From Ambrosia x helenae (taxonomy: Eukaryota > Streptophyta > Magnoliopsida > Asterales > Asteraceae), in NCBI GenBank assembly GCA_030844895.1, contig CM061224.1, positions 4,055,591-4,119,590 on the forward strand: a DNA stretch of 64,000 nt. The letters are read 5' to 3'. Position numbers and translations under genes: made by a program. Below the pieces are notes generated by a model. The model saw nothing but the letters and a program-made list of their open reading frames with translations. It was not told where the DNA came from and made no database searches. Below are positions 21,797 through 32,557 of this stretch, piece after piece (position 1 is the first letter of the stretch; every line of letters begins with the position of its first letter).

Positions 21797-21966
21797 GCTA
21801 GTGCGCTTAGTGTTTAGTTTTTAGTTGATTATTGTGATTAACTGTTTAATTTGTCTTTGTTACTTCTTTTTGTTCGTTTTTACGCGTGGTGTGTGAAGTG
21901 TGCAGGTGACAGATAATGCATGCATGCCACTTGTGTAAAATCTGAAGATTGGGAATTTAGCAAGAC

Positions 21967-22953
21967 TTGATCGTCATCATCACAATGTATTGGGAAGATG
22001 ATGATAATACTTGTCCGTGTTGTGGGAGCCCATATCATTTGTGGCGAGATTGTCCAGTGGCCCGTAAGAAAATGGAAGCATTTAAAGAACGACAAGATCG
22101 TATTATTTTTGGGCTCGAAAAACCTGGAGGTTCACATTTGTCTTCTTCACATCGTCAATCACGCTATTCAAACTCCCAAGGCTATTATCAGTTAAATAAC
22201 AGATATCAAGGGAGTTCATTTAGCCAAAGGACGAAACAATATCCAAACCATGAGGAACATAATGACTATTATCTTAATCAACCTCAACCAGCATACGAAG
22301 ACCCTCAAAATTCAACACATTCTAAGCTCGATGCTCTTGCGATCATGATCAAAGAAAACCATGATAATATCAAAGATATGAAGAGAGCAAATGAAGTACG
22401 AGATAAAGCTCATGAAGCTTTAGTGATTCAAGTGGGTCAACTAGCCGAGGAATTTGCCCAACTTAAGTGTGAGCAAAACGAGTTGGCCAATGGTATTATG
22501 GTAGATGGTGATATAGAGGAAGATACTGCAAGTCTTTCTGAATGGTTAACCCCAACTGAAGACTTAGCATCTCATGAAGAGTTGGTGGCTAAGGTGAAAG
22601 TTCCTCACGAATCGCATCCCGTGTTGATTAAGGCACCTAACAAAGAGGAGGATGAAGGTTCAAAGGTGAAGAAGAGGAAGGTGAGCTGGGAGGACATTGG
22701 ACAATTTATTATAAAATGGCCCCGCAACAAAAATCACCCAATTCTCATGCCAATAATTAAGAATCGATTGTGGATTTGGCATGTAGACTACCGAGTGCAT
22801 GTTGGAAACTCGGTAGGAAAATGTGGGATAAAACTTTCATGCATATATTTGATGAACAAGTGGAAGGAGAAGGAACAGATTGGGGAACATAAAGTAAACT
22901 ACCGAGCTTATCTTGGTAACTCGGTAGGAAAATGTTCACTTCGACCACCGTGA
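21967..22953 (+). CDS. Truncated Athila gag-like protein with zinc knuckle
   Basis: An ORF of 328 codons starts just before a CX2CX4HX4C zinc knuckle (CPCCGSPYHLWRDCP, residues about 16-30). It continues through a glutamine/asparagine/tyrosine-rich stretch, a possible coiled coil (about residues 110-180) and a K/R-rich segment (KVKKRKVSW). In known Athila elements the knuckle lies well inside gag, so the capsid part is missing here and the start used may not be native. No protease or polymerase follows. Near the C-terminus two copies of a NSVGKC-containing segment reflect repeated DNA hairpins. Likely an RNA-binding remnant; function not shown. Confidence 0.65.
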   Translation: MIVIITMYWEDDDNTCPCCGSPYHLWRDCPVARKKMEAFKERQDRIIFGLEKPGGSHLSSSHRQSRYSNSQGYYQLNNRYQGSSFSQRTKQYPNHEEHNDYYLNQPQPAYEDPQNSTHSKLDALAIMIKENHDNIKDMKRANEVRDKAHEALVIQVGQLAEEFAQLKCEQNELANGIMVDGDIEEDTASLSEWLTPTEDLASHEELVAKVKVPHESHPVLIKAPNKEEDEGSKVKKRKVSWEDIGQFIIKWPRNKNHPILMPIIKNRLWIWHVDYRVHVGNSVGKCGIKLSCIYLMNKWKEKEQIGEHKVNYRAYLGNSVGKCSLRPP

Positions 22954-24029
22954 GTAAGAGGTACTTGTTAGTTTTTGTATATTTTTGTATCTTTTTTCTT
23001 TTTGATTCGTTTTTTTTTATTTTTGGTAGGTAAATAAACGTTGTGGGTGTGTTTCCTATATAACCCTCACGAGACCTCACTCGTCCTCATAACCGGGCTA
23101 CCGGGAGGTTTAAAGGATCTATCTTAGTTAGTGTATATTTTGTCCACTGATCAAAATTAACTAAAAGATTACTTGGTAATGCTTTTCAACAAAAAAGTAA
23201 AACCGATAACTCTTAATGTTTTTGTGAGAAGCTTGCTTCTACACACTTGCGAGTTGCAGGTTTATTTATGATGGAAGTGGAACTATTTTGTTGAAAAACA
23301 CATGGAATTGAAGAATGAAGAACAACCAGGTGCATCTATTTCCATCTCTTTAATTTTGATCATTTACTTAGATTTAATAAGTGGATTGTAAACTGTATAT
23401 TATTGATTGGGGTGAATTCTTTGGTTTGGCTTTATCTCATTCCTTTAAATAATTTGAAACATTCCCTACACATTGAGGACAATGTGGACTTTAAGTGTGG
23501 GGAGAGGGGAAAAATTTAAACATTTTGAAATCCACCATTTAAACACTACACATTGAGGACAATGTTGGACTCTAAGTGTGGGGATGGGGGAATAGCCATT
23601 TAAATGAAAATTTTTAAAGACCCTCAAGCTTAAACTTTAAGAAAACCGTTTCTTTCACCATGGTATTGGATCACAAAATTCGACCCCTAATCATGGTCAT
23701 AATTCTTTAAGTTCCTTGATGTGTTTTTCCAAGGATGGTTTTTGCAAAATGTGGATTGCCTAGTTAGAAAAGACTAAGGAAGAATATAGCACTTTTGCAT
23801 ATCGGCAACCCATATTCCCTTTAGGTTCAGGAAGAGATTGTTGAGCCACCACAACATGCTAACACCCTACAAAAATCTGTTTCACATCTTTCGGCATGTT
23901 GTGTTCAATTGAATTGAGTGTACTATTATAGGCGCATAAGGTAGAATTTGCAATTTTTGATACGCCTACCACTCTAGATTAATTGTGACACAAGAATGAT
24001 TAAGGCATTAGGTCTATCTAGCCTTTTCA

Positions 24030-24072
<43 letters not shown>

Positions 24073-24848
24073 CCCTAGTAAACAAACTTGGGCCTTTAAC
24101 CTTTCAATTGATTACCCATGTCAACCCATCTGACCCATTTAGCCTTTTCAATTTTTTAAACCCAAATGATGAAAATTCGGTCATAGGATTTTGATTTGTA
24201 TTGTATATAGTTTGTAATGTGAGTTTAAAAAAAAAAAAAAGCATGAGAACAAATACGCTTCAAACAAATGAGAGTTCTCATAGAAAAGCACAAAAATATG
24301 CTTGAGTTAGTAATTGAATAAAAGGCGAAACATTGCCTTATAGTTTAGTGATTGTTTAGTTGATGTAATAAAAGTCGAATTTTCATCATTATAGTCACTT
24401 GTAAATATCCCTTTCCATACCCTTCGCCTAGCCCCATTACAACCCGTACTAAGACCTTTTGACTTGTGTTCACTTTTGAGAAATTTTGTGGTGGGTGATT
24501 GAATTGCAAGCTTATGCTAACATGCCCTATAATCGGTTTCGAGTGATTGATATGAATACTAGCACACTACTTGCTAGCCGAGATAGTAAACCGAGTGGAG
24601 TGAACCATTGTGAGGGGTGTGCAAAAGTGTGAAATCGGAGCTAGTTGGATTTAGCTAGGCATTTGTTTTTAACAAACATATAAAAACCTTGGAATGTAAA
24701 TCTACTGACAGGCGTAAGTCTTGTGAATTAGGGTATGACTAGGGGCTGTTTTTGAGAATCGATAAAATGGTTGGAAATTAGTTAAACTGTTGATTAAGCA
24801 TGATTTATTGATTTGCTTGAGGGCAAGCAAAAGACAAGTGTGGGGATG
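22954..24848 (+). other. Non-coding 3' interior of the Athila element
   Basis: No coding region is seen. It contains two copies of the 'acattgaggacaatgt' plus 'taagtgtggggatggg' unit (about 23470-23510 and 23549-23594) and a run of about 38 A (24031-24068). The purine-rich tract caagtgtggggatg abuts the 3' LTR. This matches the long non-coding spacer known upstream of the polypurine tract in Athila elements. Confidence 0.75.
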
Positions 24849-26107
24849 TGATGGGTTAGCTAAAAGACGTGAATAAAAACACCTTTAAGTGAACTTTAAA
24901 GAATGATAAGTTGTCAAAATGGTGTTGCTTTGATGATAGTATGTATTTCAGGATTTGATGATTAAAGGGGACAAATATGACGTCTTGGAGCGGTTCGGGC
25001 AAGAAACAGAAGCTTACGCGAGTTGGAAAACCGAAAACGACGAGAAACAGGTTTTTGGCGTAGGATACGCCAAAATTGGCGTACCCTACGCCATTGGCGT
25101 AGGCAGAGACAGTTAAGCTGGCGTAGGCCAGCAGGATTTAGCTCAGGCAAAACTGAACTAGCGTAGGATACGCCAAAAGTGGCGTATCCTACGCAAAAAG
25201 TCAAAATCGGTCAAAACCTTCCTTTTTTCAAGTCAAAGCTGGTGGAATGAGTTTTAATGCCAAATTTATGAAGGAAGACCTGTTTGGTGGCTGTTTCATG
25301 TATAGTTCACTATATCAATCATCACCATTGAAGACAAAAATCACACACCATTCTCCAAATTCTAACATACAATTATTCTACAAGCATTTCTACACAATTC
25401 CTTTGAAGATTGAAGATCACATTTTGAAGATGATGAACACCATAGCCATGTGTGGCTAAAACTCTTGTATTACACTAGGGATGTAAGTTTTTGATACCTA
25501 GGGCTTAACATTTGGGCATTGCATTGCTTAAACTTTTGATTAATGTTTTTATGTACTTGAATTACCAGTGTTGATTAGTGATTAATCTGATGTTGAAATC
25601 ATTTCTAGTTAATTGATCTTGTGCCAATTTCTAAATGATATGAACATGGTTCCTTGCATCAACACTATCATAGGATTGTATGTTCTAAATGATGAAGTAT
25701 AGTTTAGTCCATTGTGAATGTTGATAAAACTTGATACCTAAGTTTATTGAGCAATCAATCCGTTAGTACCAATTGCATTATCATTGTTTATCCAATTATG
25801 CCTAATTGTTGAAAGCCTTAGTGTTCAATTACCCAATTCCTAAGTGTAATCATCTCTATCTTATTGTTACAAGTATTATTAATCATTTCTTACAAATTTC
25901 ATTTTAAGCTTCATATTAATCAACAACTATTCATTCAATTCTAAACATCAATTCATAACTCATATAAGTAATTAGCATCTTCATAATTGACAATTTCAAA
26001 GTTAACTAGGAAATACTCACTAACCACACGCTCCTTGGATTGATACCCTACTTACCCTATCTACATAGGTTAATTAGGTTTTGCATGACCCTAACGACAG
26101 GTCATCA
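24849..26107 (+). repeat. Athila 3' LTR (1259 bp)
   Basis: It has the same length as the left LTR. The differences seen are A/T near position 36, A/G in 'gttg(a/g)aaaacc', C/T in 'taaca(c/t)acaat' and T/A in 'ttcct(t/a)agtg'. At about 0.3% divergence the copies separated recently. Confidence 0.95.
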
Positions 26108-26526
26108 ACTACCTAAATGATCGTTGTTTTTTTCAGTAAACATGTAGACTTGATGTTGACCCGATAGTTCTGGTGAGTGACATTCTAGTCATTATTCAAC
26201 TTCTCCGGTAAGTTTCAGGTGCCTACATTCTCGAATTCTTCATCTATCGCATCCGTGAATGGATTCAATTGTTGCAGAAGCCAAAAACGTTGTTGAAATC
26301 TGAATCGTTAGGGTTTTGATTCAACTGATCATGCTCCACTGTTAAGAATTTGGAATCCGTGAATGGATTCAATTGTTGCAGAAGAACGTGATTTACTTTG
26401 CCCTAGAATTTGACTACAATTGGGTTTAATTAGGTTAATCATGGTTTGGTTAAATTGACAGGTGGCAAATTATAGTGGCTTCCTACACTTCTCACGTTAA
26501 GGATACTTTGTATCCTATACTTTCTC

Positions 26527-28011
26527 TAGTTAGAATGTTACTTAAGACGAGTAAAACATTAAGACAAGTAAAAAAAAAATCAAAAACTTAATATGTACTG
26601 ATATCGGCCATTCAGATTTTTTGAGTCTGGCTCACCCTGTTTTTTTTCGTTAAAAATTTTAGTCTAAACGCTAAGCCCAATAACCTAAAACCACTTACCT
26701 AATAAGCCTAAAGCCCAATACACCTAAATCTAAAGCCCAATATAGCAATAAACTACGGGCGGTGGTAGGACGGACGAACCTATAGGTGGTAGGGTAGGGT
26801 TGGTGGTACCGTTCAGATTGCGGCCAATCTTCCTAACCGCGCGGGGGCCGGGCTTAAAGAACTCACACTTGCCCTGAGAATACCACTTAACAGCTTCTCC
26901 TTGACCTGTTTTTCTATATCAGCGAAGGGGAGATAAATATCATATTAAAAGGGCAAGCAAGACGCCACAGATAAGAGAAGACAGGAAAGATCTAGTCTTC
27001 GAGTTCTTTATTTTTTTCTTTTCTTTCCAATGTCGGGGACAACAACAAACCACCTTTTTTATTCACAAATGATTGTGAGGAAAGACAGCTCATCACTCCA
27101 GCTCCTTGCCTTTTAGTATACCCTTCGACCTGGTTTACTCTTCTTTCGTATAATGAAGTTTTTCCTCTTGAGCAAAGATCGAACCGACTCCTATTTCAAT
27201 CCGTGTAGGATCAATTTTGTGTTATATATGGTATCCTAATATCCAAATTAGACCCTGGATTGTATAAAAACTACCCGGTGATCGAGTGTTCGATTACTTC
27301 GATCTAATGCTTGATAAAACACATTTCTAGTGTTCATTTGATCTGATAACTTTGCCTTTCGATGTAAACCTAAAAGCAGGAATTTGCTAATTGTAGATTC
27401 TATTAGTTTTAGTATGAAGCTAGATTGTATGCATTTATAGGATAGTTTATGATAAATTATATTTCAGATTTTGAAGTTTACTCTTGGAGACTTGGATTAG
27501 GCAATTATATGGATTGATAACGGTGTTAATCAAAGGATACAAGTAGTCAAATAAGTTGGATTATAGGTTATGTTGATATGAAATTTGTAGCTTATTCTTC
27601 ATTTCTTAAAAAATGGTTTTTATGTTTAAAAACGGTATCTTTTTCCTGTCAAATTGTTGATTGTCTTAATCGAAAAACATAGCAGTTTATAGGAGAATGC
27701 CAAGCAGATGGACAACAAGCGGTATTTTGAATGGTTGAATTTAGAGTTTTTAGTATTTGACCCAAATAGGATCACCAACCCGAAACTTAGCATTGGGAAA
27801 AAAATTGAGTTTCTTGACTTTAAACCCCTTTTATATAAAAGTTCAAGCTCTACCCCTGTTAATAAGATTTTACATAGTTTCAACTTAGCTCATTTCAAGG
27901 TCAATATTTAATGTTAGAGCTTTAGTGGTGAAACATTTTCAACTTTGGCTTAGGTTTGACTTGTCTATTATCTATTAGGTACTTATTTTATTTGCTTATA
28001 TGTTACTATTA
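26527..28011. other. Gene-free stretch
   Basis: No convincing ORF is present. A GC-richer patch at about 26750-27200 (for example 'ccgcgcgggggccgggctt' near 26838 and 'gacgccacagataagag' near 26970) differs in texture from its AT-rich surroundings. It could be an organelle-derived or old TE fragment; nothing was recognised with certainty. Confidence 0.3.
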
Positions 28012-28019
28012 GGGATGAC

Positions 28020-28997
28020 CAAGGTTTTGAAATCCGGACCGGACCGGCCGGGTCGGGTCGACACAAAGGATCGGTGTAGCATTGAACCGTCTGGTTGGAC
28101 CGGGGACCGGAAGGTCAGACCGGGAACCGCTCTGTTTGGATCGGACCGGCTGTGTTTTTTTAATAAAAATTAAACCGTACTTTACCAAACAAAGCCTCCT
28201 GTCCTGTTCTACAGTTTCACAGCCACCATGAATTTGTAGGTGACATGGTTGAGGATGATGGGGGGCGCCGCCGGTGGTGGTGGAATAAGGGAGGAGGGCG
28301 TCAAGAACATGGCGGACGATGCAATCCTCTTCAGGGATGAGTTCCGGTGGGTTGTTCTGCACGTGCTTTGACTATCTGGTGAGTTTTATTAGGAGATATC
28401 TTGAATCGGAGAAGTTATACATGGAGGGTTTGGAGTTTTATTGGTGAAGGAGGAGTAGGTGAAAAAGAAATATGATCATGTGCAGATGTGCTTTAGATTT
28501 TGATATAAATTAAACGACAAATTAACAGTGTGGGATGTCTATAAAGAGCAGAGCCATCATGTGCCACTATTGGTTCTTTTTTTTTTCTTTTTTTTTTTTT
28601 TTCTAATTTCACCCAAGTAAAAGATATGTATATATTCTACATAAACTAGAAAAATGGTTCTTGGCGAGTGGTTATTGCATCACTTATCTAGTTTAAAATT
28701 AAGAAATATATTTAAATTTAAAAAAATTATGTAATAAAATTTATAAATGAGAACAAGTTAAAATTTATTTTCGAAAATGAAATGTGCTATGATTTTCGTG
28801 TGTAGTTTTATTTTATTTTATCAATTGTATTTTATTCTTTTATGATTTTTTTTTTTTTTTTTTGAATTTTTATGAATTTTATATAATTTTTTATAATATT
28901 TATAATGTTGTCCGGTTATTAAATCCGGTCTGACCGGTCCGACCAGTGGACCGGTAAGCAGGCCGGTTCGACGTCCGGTCCGGTTCTGAAAACCTTG
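28020..28997. mobile_element. Non-autonomous hAT element, 978 bp
   Basis: Terminal inverted repeats CAAGGTTTT / AAAACCTTG are flanked by a perfect 8-bp TSD GGGATGAC (28012-28019 and 28998-29005). Subterminal regions carry clustered GGACCGG/CCGGTCC motifs, as expected for hAT transposase binding. No transposase is seen. A GC-rich internal segment at about 28190-28380 can be read as a short frame on the minus strand and may be captured sequence. Confidence 0.8.
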
Positions 28998-29005
28998 GGG
29001 ATGAC

Positions 29006-29685
29006 TAGGCTATTGATCCATAAGAACGATCCTTCACTGATTTCTCTAGGGCTTGATACACCTGAAACAATGAAAAGATATTTAGGTAGGGAGACGACCA
29101 CTTTTGTAGTTGTTTATGGCAAAAACTAATGAAAATAAATACTATGTACATAGCTTTTAGGGTTAGCAAAAGGTGTTCCCCTAAGGAGGTCAAGACCTCC
29201 TTATATAGGGTTCACATATGTCAACATCACCATACCCTAATAGTTGTGGGCCCAAGCCCGATTAGGGGTATCTCCCCTACCCTAGCCCAAGTTAATATAA
29301 TGATTAGCAATAAAGTAACCAATAAGGGATTAGGAATGTGTACCGCCTTAACCGTAGGCCTCATGGCGTTACCCTAGTGGTGGTAAGTGGAGAATGTTGG
29401 TGATGTACTTGTTGTCTCATCTGCACCTTACAAGATCGTGGTTGTTGATTATGCCAGGTGTCATATCAGGATGGGATGGACGTGTGTCATGCAACGTGCA
29501 TACGTCCAATGATTGTGAGTGGTTCGTACACTCATGTTCTTGTCATACTACCAACTGGTAGCCTTCTGTACTGTACGTGTCTTGCCATGCGCGAATGTAG
29601 ATATGCGCATGGGTCCTGCCCACGCGTATTTGGGGTTTGGGTTGACTTGATCCATATTAGGATTCGGTACCCAATCCCTTCATTA

Positions 29686-29696
<11 letters not shown>
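29006..29696. other. Gene-free stretch with an LTR-like or gene-fragment signal
   Basis: On the minus strand a TATA-like 'ccctatataagg' (about 29201-29212) precedes a possible transcript start. Further along, 'tcattgtttcag' is followed by a short open segment (VYQALEKSVKDRSYGS) near 29030-29070. This could be an exon fragment or decayed retroelement sequence. The hAT element inserted immediately beside it. Confidence 0.25.

Positions 29697-29758
<62 letters not shown>
29697..29758. repeat. (TA)n microsatellite
   Basis: 31 TA units. The tyrosine/isoleucine repeat ORF covering it is a translation of the dinucleotide repeat and not a gene. Confidence 0.97.
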
Positions 29759-29760
<2 letters not shown>

Positions 29761-30172
29761 ACTCATTAACCATGTGAGCCTAGTCAAGCTTGGTATATAA
29801 AACACAAGTTTAGACTGGTTTATTAAAGTATTAAACGATCTTCTATTTAGAATCGAACATGTTTAAACTCAGTTTGTCTGAAACTTGTAATGAACTAATT
29901 TCTAGTAACTCACCCGCAACTCAGCTTATTTACACTCACTTCTATTTAGAATCGAACATGTTTAAGCTTATTTACACTCACGTGTAAAATTAACCAACAA
30001 ACCAACAAAATTTGTTTCGGAGTACGATCCATGCATATAATGAGTGGACCGAACATGTGTTGGCTTATTTATGTCTGAATCGATTTTATCTTATCATGGT
30101 ACCAATTCAAATCAAGAAAACGATTTATCATGATCCCTGATAGGATCTTTTTCATAAAATTATATATTGTCA
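29759..30172. other. Gene-free stretch
   Basis: AT-rich sequence with no ORF. A short local duplication of 'cttctatttagaatcgaacatgtt' type sequence occurs near 29840 and 29940. Confidence 0.4.
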
Positions 30173-30472
30173 TTTGTAGCCCAGTTGGTTGAGTGCCTAA
30201 AGTTTCCTATAGGATGTTTGGGTTCAATTCCCACTAGCTACATTTGGAGGACATTGGTGGAGAGGAAATGAGGGATGACCCGGCCATTGGCTTGGGTTCG
30301 AGTCCTGATCCCGACCGGTTTTACCGACTATTTCATCGTGTCGTGCCTTCGGGCGGGTGAGTGGTTGGGTTTTCCCGGGAATTGGTGGCAATTGGTGGCC
30401 CGGGTACTCTCGAGTACCTGATTCACCAAAAGGGTGCCCGAGAGTGCTCGAAATTGATTCGTTGGCCGTTCA

Positions 30473-30476
<4 letters not shown>
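30173..30476 (+). mobile_element. SINE, plus strand, best-preserved copy of its family
   Basis: A tRNA-like head has box A (gtagcccagttggttgagtg, about 30176-30195) and box B (gggttcaattccc, about 30219-30231). The body contains 'cttcgggcgggtgagtgg' and an inverted 'gggtactctcgagtacc' motif. The end is 'gttggccgttca' followed by A and (TA)n. It matches the minus-strand copy at 9144-9445 over nearly its whole length. Confidence 0.8.

Positions 30477-30513
<37 letters not shown>
30477..30513. repeat. (AT)n microsatellite at the SINE tail
   Basis: The dinucleotide run directly follows the SINE 3' end and may have grown from its tail. Confidence 0.9.
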
Positions 30514-30517
<4 letters not shown>

Positions 30518-30682
30518 GATTTTGATGAAGTTAGATAAATCGAACATGAGGTTTGCTTTCAAAATTTTGACACTTTATAGTAAAATTGCGTTTCAAAGTT
30601 TATTTAGATCAAATTAGGACGGAGAAGAAGATTAATTTGTGGCTTTTAGATTTTGGTTGTTACGCTAATCTTGATTAATGGA

Positions 30683-31916
30683 TTTTTTTTTTCATAAATT
30701 TTATTAACACATAACCGTGAAAAATTACATCAAGATAGCGGGCAATCAAGCAACAAGCTGCGCCGCCAACCGTTTCGGAATGGCAAACCCTAACCTACTA
30801 AGAACAAACCCATGCCCTCGTGGCGCCGAGACATTGCTATGAATAACCCGTTGGACTCTGGCCAGGAAACGGATGGCTTCCGGTGCCAGGGAGCCAAAGG
30901 TATCAAATGCTAGGGGTACGAAAACGTGTTGGTTCTCCTCACAAGCTTTAGAATATTTCTCAACTTTCTTCGCCTCTGCTTTCCGCACCGCTTGCCCTAC
31001 TACAAAATCATTATCCCTCAAACCAACCAGGGGGGATACACCTGTTAGGTCGACACGTGTTTCCCCCCCGGCCCACCCAAAGACAAGCAAGTCTGCTGGA
31101 CGTAGGGTGGATCTCCCTTCTGCGGGGTCCGAGAGGAAATTCACAGGAGCCTCCTTTTTGGCTGAGATCTCAGCCCTTCTTAAAATATCCCAAAGAACGT
31201 CCCGAACCCAATCATGCCTATATTTCAAACCAGGCAACTCCTTACAATGAACCGCGTGTTCCCCGTATTTGTCCAAGCATGCCTTACGGCAAATCGGGCA
31301 GACTTCATCTTCATGGTACATGGGGATCATCAAACGATATTTGAGAATTGCCCTATATTCAACCCCAGACATGGTTTGGCCCAAACCTTCGATCGGGATA
31401 ACATTTAGGAAATCTTGGGTATGGGGGCTTTGCAAGCATGCAATAACTGCCTTTTGGCGGGAAGACAAATCAAAAGCTTCACCCAAGCTCTGTGCGATTT
31501 TGCTAAAAAGGGCATTCGCCAAAGTATTCTGAGGCTTTGGGGGGCGGGGGCGGGGCGGTGTCCTTGTTAGAAAAACCGTCAATATCAAAACCTCGGAGAT
31601 AGTCATTTATCCTTTCAAGGGCCTGCACGTAGTCCAAGTCCACGTCGACAACCCCGCTATTTCGTAAGATGTGGTCTTGGAGATTCCAAGACTGAGCTCG
31701 GGATGCCACAAAAGCATACACCCCAACATCCTTTGCTGGGAGAAGCCATAATCCTCCCAAACGCATTAGCAAGAAAGCTAGTCGCCACTGTAGGTCGCCA
31801 AAGAACGAACCCCCACATACCACTATGTCTTCAATAGCTTCCCGCAGACCCTTGTCAAAACATGATACCGCTTCATCCATCATGGCGGGTTGGCAGGTCC
31901 GCAAACCAAAAAGCAA
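30683..31916 (-). pseudogene. C-terminus of a non-LTR-type retroelement ORF with zinc finger and nuclease-like domain, frameshifted
   Basis: Two overlapping frames (31916-31503 and 31606-30746) together resemble the end of a widespread plant ORF often annotated as reverse-transcriptase or 'auxilin-like' protein (from memory). The first part reads FDKGLREAIEDIVVCGG and FVASRAQSW. After the frame change near 31520-31560 come a cysteine-histidine knuckle (CPICRKACLDKYGEHAVHC), KYRHDWVRDVL, and RPADLLVFG..RVDLTG. The last has the spacing of a PD-(D/E)XK, restriction-like endonuclease core. The frame change falls in a C/G homopolymer run. An A-rich tail (reverse complement of 30683-30691) ends the copy and the RT core is missing, so this is a 5'-truncated dead copy. 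Confidence 0.7.
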
Positions 31917-31924
31917 CTTAGCGA

Positions 31925-32081
31925 CTCCTATACAGGATCTGAATCCGAATCCGAAATTTCGAATTATCAGATTTTCGGATATCCGAAAATTGGATTATCC
32001 AAAATTTCGGATAATTCGGATTCGGATTATTGGATTTTTCGGATTCGAATTCGGATTCGGATTTTTTTGAACACCCCTAGT
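31925..32081. mobile_element. hAT-type MITE fragment
   Basis: Dense ATTCGGAT/ATCCGAA repeats end in 'tttttgaacacccctag', which is the same terminal inverted repeat as the element at 6841-7515. The left terminus is not clear (no TAGGGGTGTTC), so the copy is truncated or diverged. It abuts the broken retroelement ORF at 31916. Confidence 0.5.
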
Positions 32082-32287
32082 CCATATATATGTTATAGTT
32101 TGTTACAACTTAATACTAAAGTATTTAATTATAATCTATAATTATTTAAATTTAAATCATCTTTTTTTGGGGGTTTTAAGAGAGATTTGTTTATGAAAAA
32201 ATAACAAACATCATCAGTGGAGGTCTTACGAGGAAATTCCACATTGATGGATACATTGCGTGGTTATTAAGAAGTGTTAAACCAACC

Positions 32288-32557
32288 ATCTTATGGTGGA
32301 GTGGTATGGAGGCTTAATGATAGAAGACCCATGGCTGAAAGGTCATGGGCTCGATTCTTGATAGAGCCGGGTTTTATCGATTATTCCATTATCGTGATTC
32401 GGGCGGGTGGATAGTCGGGTTTTCCCGGAACTGGTGAACTTGGTGAAACCAGGAGCTCCCTTACATGTTTGGCTATGCCGGGTGAAATGAGTCCTGATTT
32501 GACTGAGTAAAGACTCCGAAAAGAGTTCTTGGTGAATTTTGTTGGCCGTTAAAAAAA
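32288..32557 (+). mobile_element. SINE, plus strand
   Basis: Box-A-like 'ttatggtggagtggtatgg' and box-B-like 'gggctcgattctt' lead into the shared body motif 'tcgggcgggtggatagtcggg' and the family 3' end 'tttgttggccgtt' plus A. It is diverged from the copies at 9.2 and 30.2 kb. Confidence 0.7.

Larger units (their letters stand above)
20518..26107 (+). mobile_element. Young, pol-less Athila-type Ty3/gypsy retrotransposon
   Basis: Two 1259-bp LTRs with TG..CA ends flank a 3.07-kb interior and are bounded by a perfect 5-bp TSD ACTAC (20513-20517 and 26108-26112). The Athila primer site starts 2 bp inside the left LTR. The interior holds a gag-like ORF with a zinc knuckle, then only non-coding DNA with the Athila-type 'ctaagtgtggggatggggg' signature and a purine-rich end (caagtgtggggatg) before the right LTR. 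Protease, RT, RNase H and integrase are absent, so movement would need help in trans. Four LTR-LTR mismatches were counted, indicating recent insertion. Confidence 0.92.
19562..26526. mobile_element. Probable non-autonomous Mutator-like element containing the Athila insertion
   Basis: The two ends are about 48-bp imperfect terminal inverted repeats: the left starts GAGAGAGGCTATTGTACAAA, the right (reverse complement) GAGAAAGTATAGGATACAAA. Both run through CCTTAA to AAGTGTA(A/G)GAAGC. A perfect 9-bp direct repeat TAGTTAGAA flanks them (19553-19561 and 26527-26535), the TSD size of Mutator-like elements. After removal of the inner Athila element about 1.37 kb remains, with no transposase. The content includes the CGCACCC minisatellite on the left and a 26.1-26.4 kb stretch on the right. 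Confidence 0.6.

Noticed and set aside
29020..29080. Possible coding exon after a 'ttgtttcag' acceptor on the minus strand
   Set aside because: Only about 18 codons remain open, no family was recognised and the hAT insertion truncates it.
29458..29769. Open frame with a long isoleucine-tyrosine repeat
   Set aside because: It is the translation of the (TA)n microsatellite with no domain before it.
30176..30235. tRNA gene-like box A and box B
   Set aside because: No cloverleaf can be completed and the boxes belong to a SINE head with a long non-tRNA body.
30873..31532. Plus-strand frames of 64-125 codons
   Set aside because: They are antisense to the broken retroelement ORF, which has clear motifs on the minus strand.
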